Source: Bacteroidota bacterium
Lineage (GTDB): Bacteria; Bacteroidota; Bacteroidia; Sphingobacteriales; Sphingobacteriaceae
Direction of reading: 5' to 3'
Assembly (NCBI GenBank): GCA_013286235.1
Contig: JABDGE010000002.1
Location: 1 to 64,000 of the forward strand
Length of the DNA: 64,000 bases
Below are positions 1 through 7,583 of this stretch, piece by piece (within the stretch, counting starts at the first letter, position 1; every line of letters begins with the position of its first letter). Position numbers and translations under genes: made by a program. The notes under the pieces were generated by a model. The model did not search any database. It worked only from the letters and a program-made list of their open reading frames with translations, and had not been told where the DNA came from.

Positions 1-165
1 AAAACAGAGGCTGCCGACATTAAGCACAAGGCCGGCGATAAGGTAAAAGCCATGGAGGCCAAAGCCAAATCAACCCCAACTGCCAAAAAAACCACTACTG
101 CCGCTAAGCCTGCCGCGAAAAAAGCGCAGGCACCATCAAAAACAAAAACAGCATCCGCCCGCTAA
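1..165 (+). CDS. C-terminal part of a Lys/Ala/Thr-rich protein (5' end outside the window)
   Basis: Frame 1 is open from the first base to a TAA at 163-165 and encodes the last 54 residues of a protein. The visible part is low-complexity and strongly basic, with AKK, AAKP and TKT motifs, like the disordered tails of histone-H1-like or nucleoid-associated bacterial proteins. The folded part lies outside the window, so no function is assigned. A hairpin terminator follows directly, supporting this as a genuine gene end. Confidence 0.6.
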   Translation, partial: KTEAADIKHKAGDKVKAMEAKAKSTPTAKKTTTAAKPAAKKAQAPSKTKTASAR

Positions 166-167
166 AA

Positions 168-205
168 ATGAAAAAAGGCGCCCGTTAACCGGGCGCCTTT
201 TTTTA
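168..205. terminator. Rho-independent terminator between convergent genes
   Basis: GGCGCCCG (177-184) pairs with CGGGCGCC (190-197) across a 5-nt loop. The stem is flanked by A6 on the left and T7 on the right, so it can end transcription in both directions. It separates the rightward gene ending at 165 from the leftward response regulator ending at 217. Confidence 0.9.
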
Positions 206-216
206 TCAATGCTTTA

Positions 217-906
217 TCAGCCTTCAAATTTGTAACCTACGCCTTTGACGGTGGCCACCACGTCATCGCCCAACTTTTCGCGCAGCTTGCGGATGTGCAC
301 GTCGATCGTACGGTTGGTCACCACTACAGAGTCTTCCCAAATATTTTTGAGGATCACCTCGCGGGTGTAAACCTTCCCGGGCTTTGACGCCAGCAGGTAT
401 AAAAGCTCAAATTCTTTTTTCGCCAATACTACCTTAACATCTTTTTGGTAAACGAGATAGGCCTCGCGGTCAATCACCAGGTCGCCAATTTCCAGCTTGT
501 TTTCGGTAAGATCTTCGGCAGGGGCATTGCGGCGTAAAATGGCGTTGATCCGGCTTACCAGGGCGCGGGGCTTTATCGGTTTGGCAATATAATCGTCGGC
601 GCCCACGTTAAATCCCGCAATTTCGCTGTATTCCTCGCTTCTGGCCGTTAAAAATACCATAAAGGTATTCTTAAATTCGGGCATGGTGCGCATAATGCGG
701 CAGGCTTCTATGCCATCCATTTTTGGCATCATAATGTCCAGTACGATCAGGTCGGGGAGGGATTTTTTGGCTTCGGCAACGGCTTCCTGGCCGTTTTTTG
801 CCAAAAAAACCTGGTAGCCTTCTTTCTTTAAGTTATACTCGATCAACTCTAAAATATCCGGTTCATCGTCAACAATAAGGATTTTCTGTTTACTGGTGTT
901 GCTCAT
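217..906 (-). CDS. Two-component response regulator, OmpR/PhoB family
   Basis: 229 residues, normal for the family. The N-terminal receiver domain (about 8-125) has the acidic pair in VDDEPD, the phospho-acceptor Asp in LIVLDIMMPKMDG near residue 57 and the conserved Lys in IAKPIKP. A winged-helix DNA-binding domain fills about 140-229 and ends GVGYKFEG, as in PhoB-like regulators. It acts in the cytoplasm as a phosphorylation-controlled transcription factor. No histidine kinase gene is adjacent, so its partner is elsewhere and the signal is unknown; phosphate control is possible but not shown. Confidence 0.92.
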   Translation of the reverse strand: MSNTSKQKILIVDDEPDILELIEYNLKKEGYQVFLAKNGQEAVAEAKKSLPDLIVLDIMMPKMDGIEACRIMRTMPEFKNTFMVFLTARSEEYSEIAGFNVGADDYIAKPIKPRALVSRINAILRRNAPAEDLTENKLEIGDLVIDREAYLVYQKDVKVVLAKKEFELLYLLASKPGKVYTREVILKNIWEDSVVVTNRTIDVHIRKLREKLGDDVVATVKGVGYKFEG

Positions 907-1001
907 GCAGGTTGAATTTTGGCATAAAAGTAGAACAGAAATAGAACGAAATGGTAAATTTAATATTAATAAATTGTTAAATATTACCTTATGTTAACGA
1001 T

Positions 1002-2144
1002 TTATTGAGACTTACTAAATGTTTTGTTTAAAAAATCTTCAAGATCGCTGCCTGTAATGTTTTTGGCAACGATGACGCCTTGCGGATTTAGGATAAAATT
1101 AGAGGGTATTTGTTCGATATGGTAGAGCCGTTCTGTCGGGCCCTCAAAGTTCTTGAGGTCTGACCCATGTGTCCAGGAAAGTTTATCGTGATCTATGGCC
1201 TGCTGCCATGCCCCTTTATCCACATCCAGCGATATACCTAAAATATTAAGCCCCAGTGGCTTGAATTTGGCATATTGCTTAACCACGTTGGGGTTTTCCT
1301 GGCGACACGGACCGCACCAGGACGCCCAAAAATCAAGCATTACGTACTTGCCGCGGTAATCCGACAATTTGATCGGCTTGCCATCCAGGCCGCCAATGGT
1401 AAAGTCAGGAGCTGTTTGCCCTACCGAAGTTGGCTTTGCCGCCATCTTGCTATCGATAAAACGCTGAACGGTTGGGTTGCCTTTAAAGGAGTTTTTAATT
1501 TCTTCGGCGTAAGCGATCAACTCGGATTCGTACGTGATCGAGTCAAGCGAGGAGGCGGCATAAAAGCTGGCCAGCGACGTTTTATTGTCGTTCATAAACT
1601 TCAGCGCGGCTACGCTATAGTCCGCAAAATTCTTTTTCAATAAGGGCCGGAATATTTTTACCAGGGAATCAACTTTCCTGGCCGAATCCGGACCTTTTTT
1701 AATCTCCTGTGCCTTGCTTATATATTCATTGCCGATATGCGTGTTGATGTTGACATAATAATTACTCAGCTTGTTAAATTCCTGGATCTTTCCCGATTCG
1801 TCGGACCCGGTGATCTGGTAGATATGCGCGGTGTCGGTTAAATTAGTGCTGAAAGTGATATCATCGCCGTTTTTGGCGATCAAATCAAACATGTTTCCAC
1901 CGGCCCGGATGCGGTACAGGTTGGTGTAAGGCGCCTTGCGCTTAAACGCAAATTTTCCCTGGTCGCTTAGATTGGTCGAGTCGACAACCGAAATGCCTGC
2001 GGTATCTTCCTCAATCAGGAAAACCTTCTTCAGGCTGCCCTGGTTGGTGATCGTTCCCGAAATGGTGAATGCGGTTTTGTCTTTGCACGAAAACAGGCAA
2101 AACACAAGCCCGATGATGCTGGAATATATTAAGTTTCTTTTCAT
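1002..2144 (-). CDS. TlpA-like thiol-disulfide lipoprotein with N-terminal DUF4369 region
   Basis: 380 residues. A signal peptide ends in a lipobox (LFSC, Cys20), so a lipoprotein exported across the inner membrane is expected. Residues about 25-130 resemble the DUF4369 beta domain common in Bacteroidota. After a helical linker, a thioredoxin/AhpC-TSA domain starts near residue 240 (VGQTAPDF) with the redox motif WCGPC near 277-281 and a cis-Pro in the EQIPSNF segment. The family reduces or isomerises disulfides in the cell envelope; the client is unknown. It is transcribed toward the response regulator, but the 95-nt gap gives no strong operon evidence. Confidence 0.9.
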   Translation of the reverse strand: MKRNLIYSSIIGLVFCLFSCKDKTAFTISGTITNQGSLKKVFLIEEDTAGISVVDSTNLSDQGKFAFKRKAPYTNLYRIRAGGNMFDLIAKNGDDITFSTNLTDTAHIYQITGSDESGKIQEFNKLSNYYVNINTHIGNEYISKAQEIKKGPDSARKVDSLVKIFRPLLKKNFADYSVAALKFMNDNKTSLASFYAASSLDSITYESELIAYAEEIKNSFKGNPTVQRFIDSKMAAKPTSVGQTAPDFTIGGLDGKPIKLSDYRGKYVMLDFWASWCGPCRQENPNVVKQYAKFKPLGLNILGISLDVDKGAWQQAIDHDKLSWTHGSDLKNFEGPTERLYHIEQIPSNFILNPQGVIVAKNITGSDLEDFLNKTFSKSQ

Positions 2145-2160
2145 ACAATTAAATAGACAC

Positions 2161-2293
2161 GAATTTCACGAATTAAGTCGAATTTCACGAATTGGCCCTC
2201 GGTCAAACTCCTGAGATCCGGCCCGATAGCTATCGATATCATATCTCAAATCTCTACCGTCTGATCACTAACCTCTGACCACTAATCTCTCCC
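2161..2293. repeat. Intergenic repeats: 14-bp direct repeat, GATAGCTATC palindrome and 7-bp-period tract
   Basis: GAATTTCACGAATT occurs at 2161-2174 and 2180-2193. CGATAGCTATCG is at 2224-2235, a core copy of the palindrome repeated elsewhere in the window. From 2238 to 2293 the sequence reads in heptamers: ATCATAT, CTCAAAT, CTCTACC, GTCTGAT, CACTAAC, CTCTGAC, CACTAAT, CTCTCCC. The tract runs over the stop codon of the leftward gatB gene (2282-2284) and encodes its last three residues. Confidence 0.85.
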
Positions 2294-3754
2294 CTCCAAC
2301 TCCTTAATCAACAACTCATTTGTCTTCTGCGGATCTATCCGGCCTTTTGAGCTTTTCATGATCTCGCCCATAAATAACCCGATCACGCCCTTTTTCCCTT
2401 TTTGGTATTCTATTACCTTGTCCGGGTATTTCGCCAGGGCCGCCCTGATAAACTCATCCAAGCCGTCCCCATCGGCGCTGATCAGTAAATTTAATTGAGC
2501 AGCCAATTCCTCGACGTTTTTGCCCTTATGCCGAATCAGCGCGGGGAAAAGTTTCTGCGTGGCCAATGAATGGTTGATCTTTCCGCAATCGATCAGTTTG
2601 ATCAGGCTCGCTAACGTTGCCGGCTCAATTTCAAATTCACCAATAGATGCTCCCGATTCGTTCAGGTACGATTTTACCGGACCCATCAGCCAGTTAGCTG
2701 CTGCCTTGTAATTATCGGTGTTTTTTATCAATTCCTCAAAATATTGGGCGAGCTCTTTTTCGGCCGTGATCACGCCCGCGTCGTAGTCTGACAGGCCTAA
2801 AACCTCCGTGTATTTTTTATGCAATGCCGCAGGAAGCACCGGAAGTCTGCTCCTTATTTCCTCGAGATATTCTTTAGTCAATACTAATGGAACTAAGTCC
2901 GGCTCGGGGAAATAGCGGTAATCGTTCGCCATTTCTTTTGACCGCAGCACGGATGTTTCGCCTGTTTCGGCATTAAAGTTAAGCGTGTTTTGTTCTATAA
3001 AACCACCACCTTCCATAATTCCCACCTGCCGTTCAAACTCATGCTCAATAGCGCGTTGCAGGTTCCGTATCGAGTTCAGGTTTTTCACCTCGCAACGGTC
3101 ATTGTAAATAGTTTGTCCTTTTAACCGGACAGATATATTAGCATCGCAGCGCATGCTCCCTTCTTCCATGTTTCCGTCGCAGATGCCGAGATAACGTACC
3201 AACTTCCGCAACTCCGTCAAAAACTGCCCGGCTTCCTCGCTGCTGCGCATATCAGGTTCGGTAACAACTTCTATCAGCGGCACCCCCGCCCTGTTCAGGT
3301 CTATCAGCGAATCGGCGTGGTGTTGGTCGTGCATGCTTTTGCCGGCATCCTCCTCCATATGGATGTGATGCAACGTGATATTCTTAGTCAACCCATCGCC
3401 AAGCCTTACCGGGACAAAACCACCCAAACAAACCGGTTCATGATCCTGTGTTATTTGGTAGCCTTTGGGTAAATCCGCGTAAAAATAGTTTTTGCGGGCA
3501 AAGCTGTTTTTGAGGTTGATGGTACAATTACAGGCGAGGCCCATTTTAACCGCATATTCCACCATTTTTTTGTTGATGCGGGGCAGCGTGCCGGGGTGTC
3601 CCAGCGACACCGGGCTCACATGTTGATTAGGTCCGCCGCCAAATGCAGCCGAATCCGACGAAAAAGACTTGCTTAAAGTAGATAGTTGGACGTGTACCTC
3701 TAAGCCTACAATCAACTCATATCGATCACTTATTCCGGCGGCAGTTGTGGTCAT
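2282..3754 (-). CDS. gatB: Aspartyl/glutamyl-tRNA(Asn/Gln) amidotransferase subunit B
   Basis: About 490 residues, the usual length. GatB is the kinase/transamidase subunit of GatCAB, which converts Glu-tRNA(Gln) and Asp-tRNA(Asn) to the amidated forms in the cytoplasm. Diagnostic segments are GLEVHVQL near the N-terminus, GHPGTLPRINK, FARKNYFYADLPKGYQI and a C-terminal YqeY-like tail with GLFMGEIMK. I chose ATG 3754 (MTTTAAG) over the ATG seven codons upstream because it leaves a 40-nt leader after a TATATTTG promoter element. gatA and gatC are not adjacent. The last codons and stop lie in a heptanucleotide repeat tract. Confidence 0.97.
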   Translation of the reverse strand: MTTTAAGISDRYELIVGLEVHVQLSTLSKSFSSDSAAFGGGPNQHVSPVSLGHPGTLPRINKKMVEYAVKMGLACNCTINLKNSFARKNYFYADLPKGYQITQDHEPVCLGGFVPVRLGDGLTKNITLHHIHMEEDAGKSMHDQHHADSLIDLNRAGVPLIEVVTEPDMRSSEEAGQFLTELRKLVRYLGICDGNMEEGSMRCDANISVRLKGQTIYNDRCEVKNLNSIRNLQRAIEHEFERQVGIMEGGGFIEQNTLNFNAETGETSVLRSKEMANDYRYFPEPDLVPLVLTKEYLEEIRSRLPVLPAALHKKYTEVLGLSDYDAGVITAEKELAQYFEELIKNTDNYKAAANWLMGPVKSYLNESGASIGEFEIEPATLASLIKLIDCGKINHSLATQKLFPALIRHKGKNVEELAAQLNLLISADGDGLDEFIRAALAKYPDKVIEYQKGKKGVIGLFMGEIMKSSKGRIDPQKTNELLIKELEGRD

Positions 3755-3794
3755 TTTATTATTCCAGCCCCGCAAAAAGGGCTTTTTTGGAGGC

Positions 3795-3802
3795 CAAATA
3801 TA
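3795..3802 (-). promoter_or_regulatory. Bacteroidota -7 element TATATTTG for gatB
   Basis: Read on the minus strand, 3802 to 3795 is TATATTTG, an exact match to TAnnTTTG. It lies 40 nt upstream of the chosen gatB ATG, giving a short conventional leader. Confidence 0.65.
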
Positions 3803-3813
3803 AGGTTAATTTC

Positions 3814-3848
3814 GAGTTACGAATGACGATTTACGAATTACGATTTTT
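3814..3848. repeat. Heptanucleotide-period tract upstream of gatB
   Basis: Five consecutive 7-mers: GAGTTAC, GAATGAC, GATTTAC, GAATTAC, GATTTTT. The register is exact but the units vary. The rest of the 250-nt space between gatB and alaS (to 4003) shows no convincing gene. Confidence 0.75.
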
Positions 3849-4003
3849 CCGACGTTTAATTTTGTCACGATGTTCAAGAGGGCATAGTTTGCAGGCAGGG
3901 CGTATAAGAGCCCGCCCATAGTGAAAGAGGACAAAAAACGGTTGGAAGGATGAAATAATTTGTCATGCCATCTATAATTTTCCGAAAGTTTACCTGAGGT
4001 ACA

Positions 4004-6670
4004 TTATACAAATCCCTTCGCCTTTTCCAATGCCTTATCCAAACCGGATAGGTCACTTCCGCCGGCGGTTGCAAAAAATGGCTGGCCGCCTCCTCCGCCT
4101 TTTATCTCTTTTGCCAGCTCGCGCACGATGGTACCGGCATTCAGGCCTTTTTCTTTTACCAGGTTTTCGGATATCATTACGGTTAAGGACGGTTTATCCC
4201 CTATTTCGGCGCCCAGTACCAGGAACAGGTTGGGAACAATATCCTTCAGCTGGTAGGCCAGGTTTTTAACCGCATCAGCGTTGGGCAGCTGCACTTTTTG
4301 AGCAATGAAGCTAATGCCGTTTATCTCTTCAGCTGTTTTAGCCAACTCTGTTTTCAAGCCAGACGATTTTTCCAGCACCGATTTTTCTATTTCCTTTTTG
4401 AGGCGCGTGTTTTCCCCGATCAGGCTTTCGACGCTTTTCGAGATATCCTTTGGGTTTTTGAGCAATTCGCGCAGCTGGTGCAACTGCCTAGTTTGCGCGT
4501 TGATAAAATTCTCCGCGCCAATGCCCGTAATGGCCTCGATACGGCGTACACCCGCAGCAACCGCACTTTCGGACACGATCTTAAAGAAACCGATCTGCCC
4601 GGTAGCTTTGATGTGCGTACCGCCGCAAAGCTCTTTGGAATAGGCATCGTCGAATGTGATCACCCGCACAAAATCACCGTATTTTTCGCCAAAAAGCGCG
4701 GTTACCCCGCTGCTGATGGCCCGCTGGTAAGGCACATTGCGCTCTTCTTTCAAATATATATTTTCCCGGACTTTCTCATTTACAATCGCCTCAACCTCGG
4801 CCAATTCATCATCCGTTACTTTGGAAAAATGCGAAAAATCGAAGCGCAGGTAATCGGCATTCACCAGCGAACCTTTTTGATTTACGTGGGCGCCTAATAC
4901 CTGTTTCAATGCAGCATGTAGTAAATGGGTAGCGCTGTGATTGTTTTCTGTGCTGTTTCTTAGATCGGCATTCACAATTGCCGTTAGCGCATCCTCCGGC
5001 GTGGTGGGCAGTTCATCGGTAAAATGAACGATCAGGCCGTTTTCCTTTTTGGTGTCCGTAACTTCTATCACTTCACCATTTGGGAATACTAGCTCGCCCT
5101 TATCTCCTACCTGTCCGCCGCTTTCGGCATAAAAAGGTGTTTTATCCAAAACGATTTGATATTGCTCTTTTCCCTTGGCTGTTACCTTGCGGTATTTAAC
5201 AATATGGGCGATCGTTTCCAATTCATCATAGCCGGTAAATTCGACGATGTCATCGTCTTTTAGGACTACCCAGTCGCCGGTATCAATTGCTGTGGCGGCA
5301 CGGGAACGGATTTTTTGTTCTGCAAGAGCTTGGTTAAAGCCTTCCATATCTACTGTCAAGCCATTTTCTCTAGCAATGAGTTCGGTTAAATCTATTGGGA
5401 ATCCATAGGTATCCGAAAGCTCGAATGCTACAGAGCCGAATATTCGATGTGACCCTGGGTCCGTTGCCGACTTTTTAGCAACTTCAATCGTTGCGATTTG
5501 TTCGTTGATTAAATTAAGGCCGTTTTGAAGTGTTCTTAAAAACGATGCCTCCTCCTCAAAAACTACCTTCTGCACAAAATCCTTTTGGTTGTACAACTCA
5601 TCAAATACCCCTCTAAACTGTTCGGCCAACAACGGAACCAATTGATTGATAAAAGGCTCCTTAAATCCCAAATATTGATAAGCATACCTGACACCCCGGC
5701 GCAAAATCCGGCGGATCACATAGCCGGCTTTATTGTTTGATGGCAATTGCCCGTCGGCGATGGTAAAGCTCACGGCGCGCACGTGGTCGGCTAATACGCG
5801 CATGGCAACGGCTTCATTCCAATCGGCATCGCCGGGTTTGGCACTGCTGTTGTATTTTTTACCGCTCTTTTCAGCAATAAATTGGATCAATGGCTGGAAA
5901 ACATCGGTGTCGTAATTGGATTTTTTGCCCTGCAGCGAACGAACCAGCCGCTCAAAACCCATCCCGGTATCCACGTGCCTGGCAGGCAACGGTTGCAGCG
6001 ACCCGTCCTTCAGGCGGTTAAACTGGATAAATACATCGTTCCAAATCTCGATAACCTGGTCATCGTCGTTATTAACAAGCCTTTCACCTTTCACCTTTAA
6101 CCTTTCACCTTCTTCCCGGTTATCATAGTGCACCTCGGAACAAGGCCCGCAGGGACCGGTTTCGCCCATTTCCCAGAAATTGTCTTTCTTGCTGCCGGGT
6201 AAAACATGGCTTTCGGGCAGGAATTGCCGCCACAGGTCATGGGCTTCGGTATCGGCGGGCAGCCCCTCTTTTTCGTCTCCTTCAAAATAGGTTACATAAA
6301 GGCGATCCTTGTCCAACTTATAAACGTCAGTAAGCAGTTCCCAGCTCCAGGCGATGGCTTCTTTTTTAAAGTAGTCGCCAAAGCTCCAGTTGCCCAGCAT
6401 CTCGAACATGGTATGGTGATAGGTATCGATACCCACCTCTTCCAGGTCGTTATGCTTTCCCGAAACGCGCAGCACGCGCTGCGTATCGGCCACACGTGGA
6501 TATTTGGCCACTTCCTCACCTAAAAAAATGGATTTAAACTGATTCATCCCCGCATTGGTGAACATCAGGGTGGGGTCGTTTTTTATTACAATGGGTGCAG
6601 ATGGCACAATCACATGGCCCTTCGATATAAAAAAATCAAAGAAAGCCTGGCGTATTTCGGGAGCGGTCAT
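4004..6670 (-). CDS. alaS: Alanyl-tRNA synthetase
   Basis: 888 residues from ATG 6670 (MTAPEIRQAF), typical length. It charges tRNA(Ala) in the cytoplasm. The class II catalytic core fills the first ~450 residues, with GPCGPCSEVHYD and VIEIWNDVFIQFNR. The editing domain has the Zn-site motifs HSATH and CGGTH, and the C-terminal C-Ala domain ends with the glycine-rich GGGGGQPFF. An in-frame TTG three codons upstream is possible but overlaps the promoter. Residues about 186-200, between the two catalytic motifs, are encoded by a 7-bp-period repeat (6080-6114). The protein looks intact and must work, since the enzyme is essential. Confidence 0.97.
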   Translation of the reverse strand: MTAPEIRQAFFDFFISKGHVIVPSAPIVIKNDPTLMFTNAGMNQFKSIFLGEEVAKYPRVADTQRVLRVSGKHNDLEEVGIDTYHHTMFEMLGNWSFGDYFKKEAIAWSWELLTDVYKLDKDRLYVTYFEGDEKEGLPADTEAHDLWRQFLPESHVLPGSKKDNFWEMGETGPCGPCSEVHYDNREEGERLKVKGERLVNNDDDQVIEIWNDVFIQFNRLKDGSLQPLPARHVDTGMGFERLVRSLQGKKSNYDTDVFQPLIQFIAEKSGKKYNSSAKPGDADWNEAVAMRVLADHVRAVSFTIADGQLPSNNKAGYVIRRILRRGVRYAYQYLGFKEPFINQLVPLLAEQFRGVFDELYNQKDFVQKVVFEEEASFLRTLQNGLNLINEQIATIEVAKKSATDPGSHRIFGSVAFELSDTYGFPIDLTELIARENGLTVDMEGFNQALAEQKIRSRAATAIDTGDWVVLKDDDIVEFTGYDELETIAHIVKYRKVTAKGKEQYQIVLDKTPFYAESGGQVGDKGELVFPNGEVIEVTDTKKENGLIVHFTDELPTTPEDALTAIVNADLRNSTENNHSATHLLHAALKQVLGAHVNQKGSLVNADYLRFDFSHFSKVTDDELAEVEAIVNEKVRENIYLKEERNVPYQRAISSGVTALFGEKYGDFVRVITFDDAYSKELCGGTHIKATGQIGFFKIVSESAVAAGVRRIEAITGIGAENFINAQTRQLHQLRELLKNPKDISKSVESLIGENTRLKKEIEKSVLEKSSGLKTELAKTAEEINGISFIAQKVQLPNADAVKNLAYQLKDIVPNLFLVLGAEIGDKPSLTVMISENLVKEKGLNAGTIVRELAKEIKGGGGGQPFFATAGGSDLSGLDKALEKAKGFV
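6080..6114. repeat. Heptanucleotide repeat tract inside alaS
   Basis: Plus-strand units are CCTTTCA, CCTTTCA, CCTTTAA, CCTTTCA, CCTTCTT. The same word set occurs between genes at 42595-42622. In alaS it encodes a charged Glu/Gly/Arg/Lys-rich stretch in a surface segment that varies in the family. Confidence 0.85.
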
Positions 6671-6676
6671 AGGGTG

Positions 6677-6684
6677 CAAAGGTA
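6677..6684 (-). promoter_or_regulatory. -7 element TACCTTTG abutting the alaS start
   Basis: Minus-strand 6684 to 6677 reads TACCTTTG (TAnnTTTG). Only 6 nt separate it from the alaS ATG at 6670, so the transcript would start at or beside the start codon. Confidence 0.65.
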
Positions 6685-6690
6685 AGTATT

Positions 6691-7124
6691 AGTCGGAAAG
6701 TCGGAAAGTCCGGAAGTTGGAAAGTCGGAAAGTCCGAAAGTCCGAAAGTCGGAAAGTCCGGAAGTTGGGAAGTTGGAAGCCAAGAAGCGAAATAATTATA
6801 GTTTGTCATTCCGACCGAGGGACGAGAGAGAAACTATCTCTCGAGCGAAGCGAAAAATCTTATACGCCTGATAGTACCGCGAGCATAGTCCGCCTGTATG
6901 GTGTATAAGATCTCTCCTACGTCGAGATGACAAAGCAGTTGGAGGGATAAAAAGATGTCATTCTATCTTTAGAGTTCCTGAACTATACCATTCGCAATGA
7001 CAGACGGGCGCCGATCCGCTAGCCAGCGGACGGTATGACTTGAGGAGTAAATTACCGACTTTCCCGACTAAAGAAAAAAACAATCTTTCGGACTTTCCGA
7101 CTTGCGGACTTGCGGACTTCCCGA
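6691..7124. repeat. 465-nt intergenic region: inverted 8-bp-period arrays around a dispersed palindromic element
   Basis: From 6691 to 6778 there are eleven exact-register 8-mers such as AGTCGGAA, AGTCCGGA and AGTTGGAA. From 7085 to 7124 the reverse-complement words run the other way (CTTTCGGA, CTTTCCGA, CTTGCGGA twice, CTTCCCGA), with a shorter piece at 7055-7070. Between them, 6800-6955 can fold imperfectly: GTCATTCCGAC pairs roughly with GTCGAGATGAC, and CTTATACGCC with GGTGTATAAG. No gene is evident between alaS and the MerR-type gene. Confidence 0.8.
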
Positions 7125-7133
7125 CTAAAGTAT

Positions 7134-7141
7134 TACATTTG
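7134..7141 (+). promoter_or_regulatory. -7 element TACATTTG directly before the MerR-type gene
   Basis: TACATTTG matches TAnnTTTG and ends 3 nt before the ATG at 7145. If functional, transcription starts at or just inside the coding sequence, implying a leaderless message or use of the ATG at 7175. Confidence 0.6.
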
Positions 7142-7144
7142 CGT

Positions 7145-7480
7145 ATGCCATATAAAGAACGGGAAGTCAACAAGATGTATTATACCATGGGCGAGGTTGC
7201 CATCCTATTTGATGTAAACCAATCGCTTATACGGTTCTACGAAAAAGAGTTTGATATTCTGCATCCCAAAAAGAATAAAAAAGGCAATCGTTACTTCACC
7301 CCTGAAGACATTGAAAACCTAAAGCTGATCTTCCACCTCATCAAAGAAAAAGGCTATACGTTAAATGGCGCAAAGGAGTACCTGAAAGCCAATAAAAATA
7401 CCAGCAAGGATACGATGAGGGTTATCAGCGCGCTGGAAAACCTCAAAAAATTTCTCGTTGAGGTGGGCGAGCAATTGTAA
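7145..7480 (+). CDS. MerR-family transcriptional regulator
   Basis: 111 residues from ATG 7145 (MPYKEREV). The N-terminal part holds a MerR winged helix-turn-helix: YTMGEVAILFDVNQSLIRFYEKEFD, followed by wing segments NRYFTPEDIENLKLI and GYTLNGAKEYL. A short coiled-coil tail (about 88-111) replaces a ligand-binding domain, and no effector cysteines are visible, so the inducer cannot be predicted. The frame is open further upstream to 7040, but that part is repeat sequence. Target genes are unknown; it lies upstream of the comEC-like gene in the same direction with a 103-nt gap. Confidence 0.88.
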   Translation: MPYKEREVNKMYYTMGEVAILFDVNQSLIRFYEKEFDILHPKKNKKGNRYFTPEDIENLKLIFHLIKEKGYTLNGAKEYLKANKNTSKDTMRVISALENLKKFLVEVGEQL

Positions 7481-7498
7481 TTGTGAGTCGGAGACGCG

Positions 7499-7520
7499 GA
7501 GACGCAAAGTATTGCGTCTC
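7499..7520. repeat. Hairpin repeat GAGACGCAA / TTGCGTCTC
   Basis: GAGACGCAA (7499-7507) pairs with TTGCGTCTC (7512-7520) across AGTA. Palindromes of this kind are dispersed in several bacterial genomes. There is no T-tract, so it is not a standard terminator, though it may protect the mRNA end of the MerR-type gene. Confidence 0.6.
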
Positions 7521-7583
7521 TACGTAAAACCATTGAATTGTAATTGGAGGTAAAAAACTTACCTTTAGTGCGGGGCATAACCT

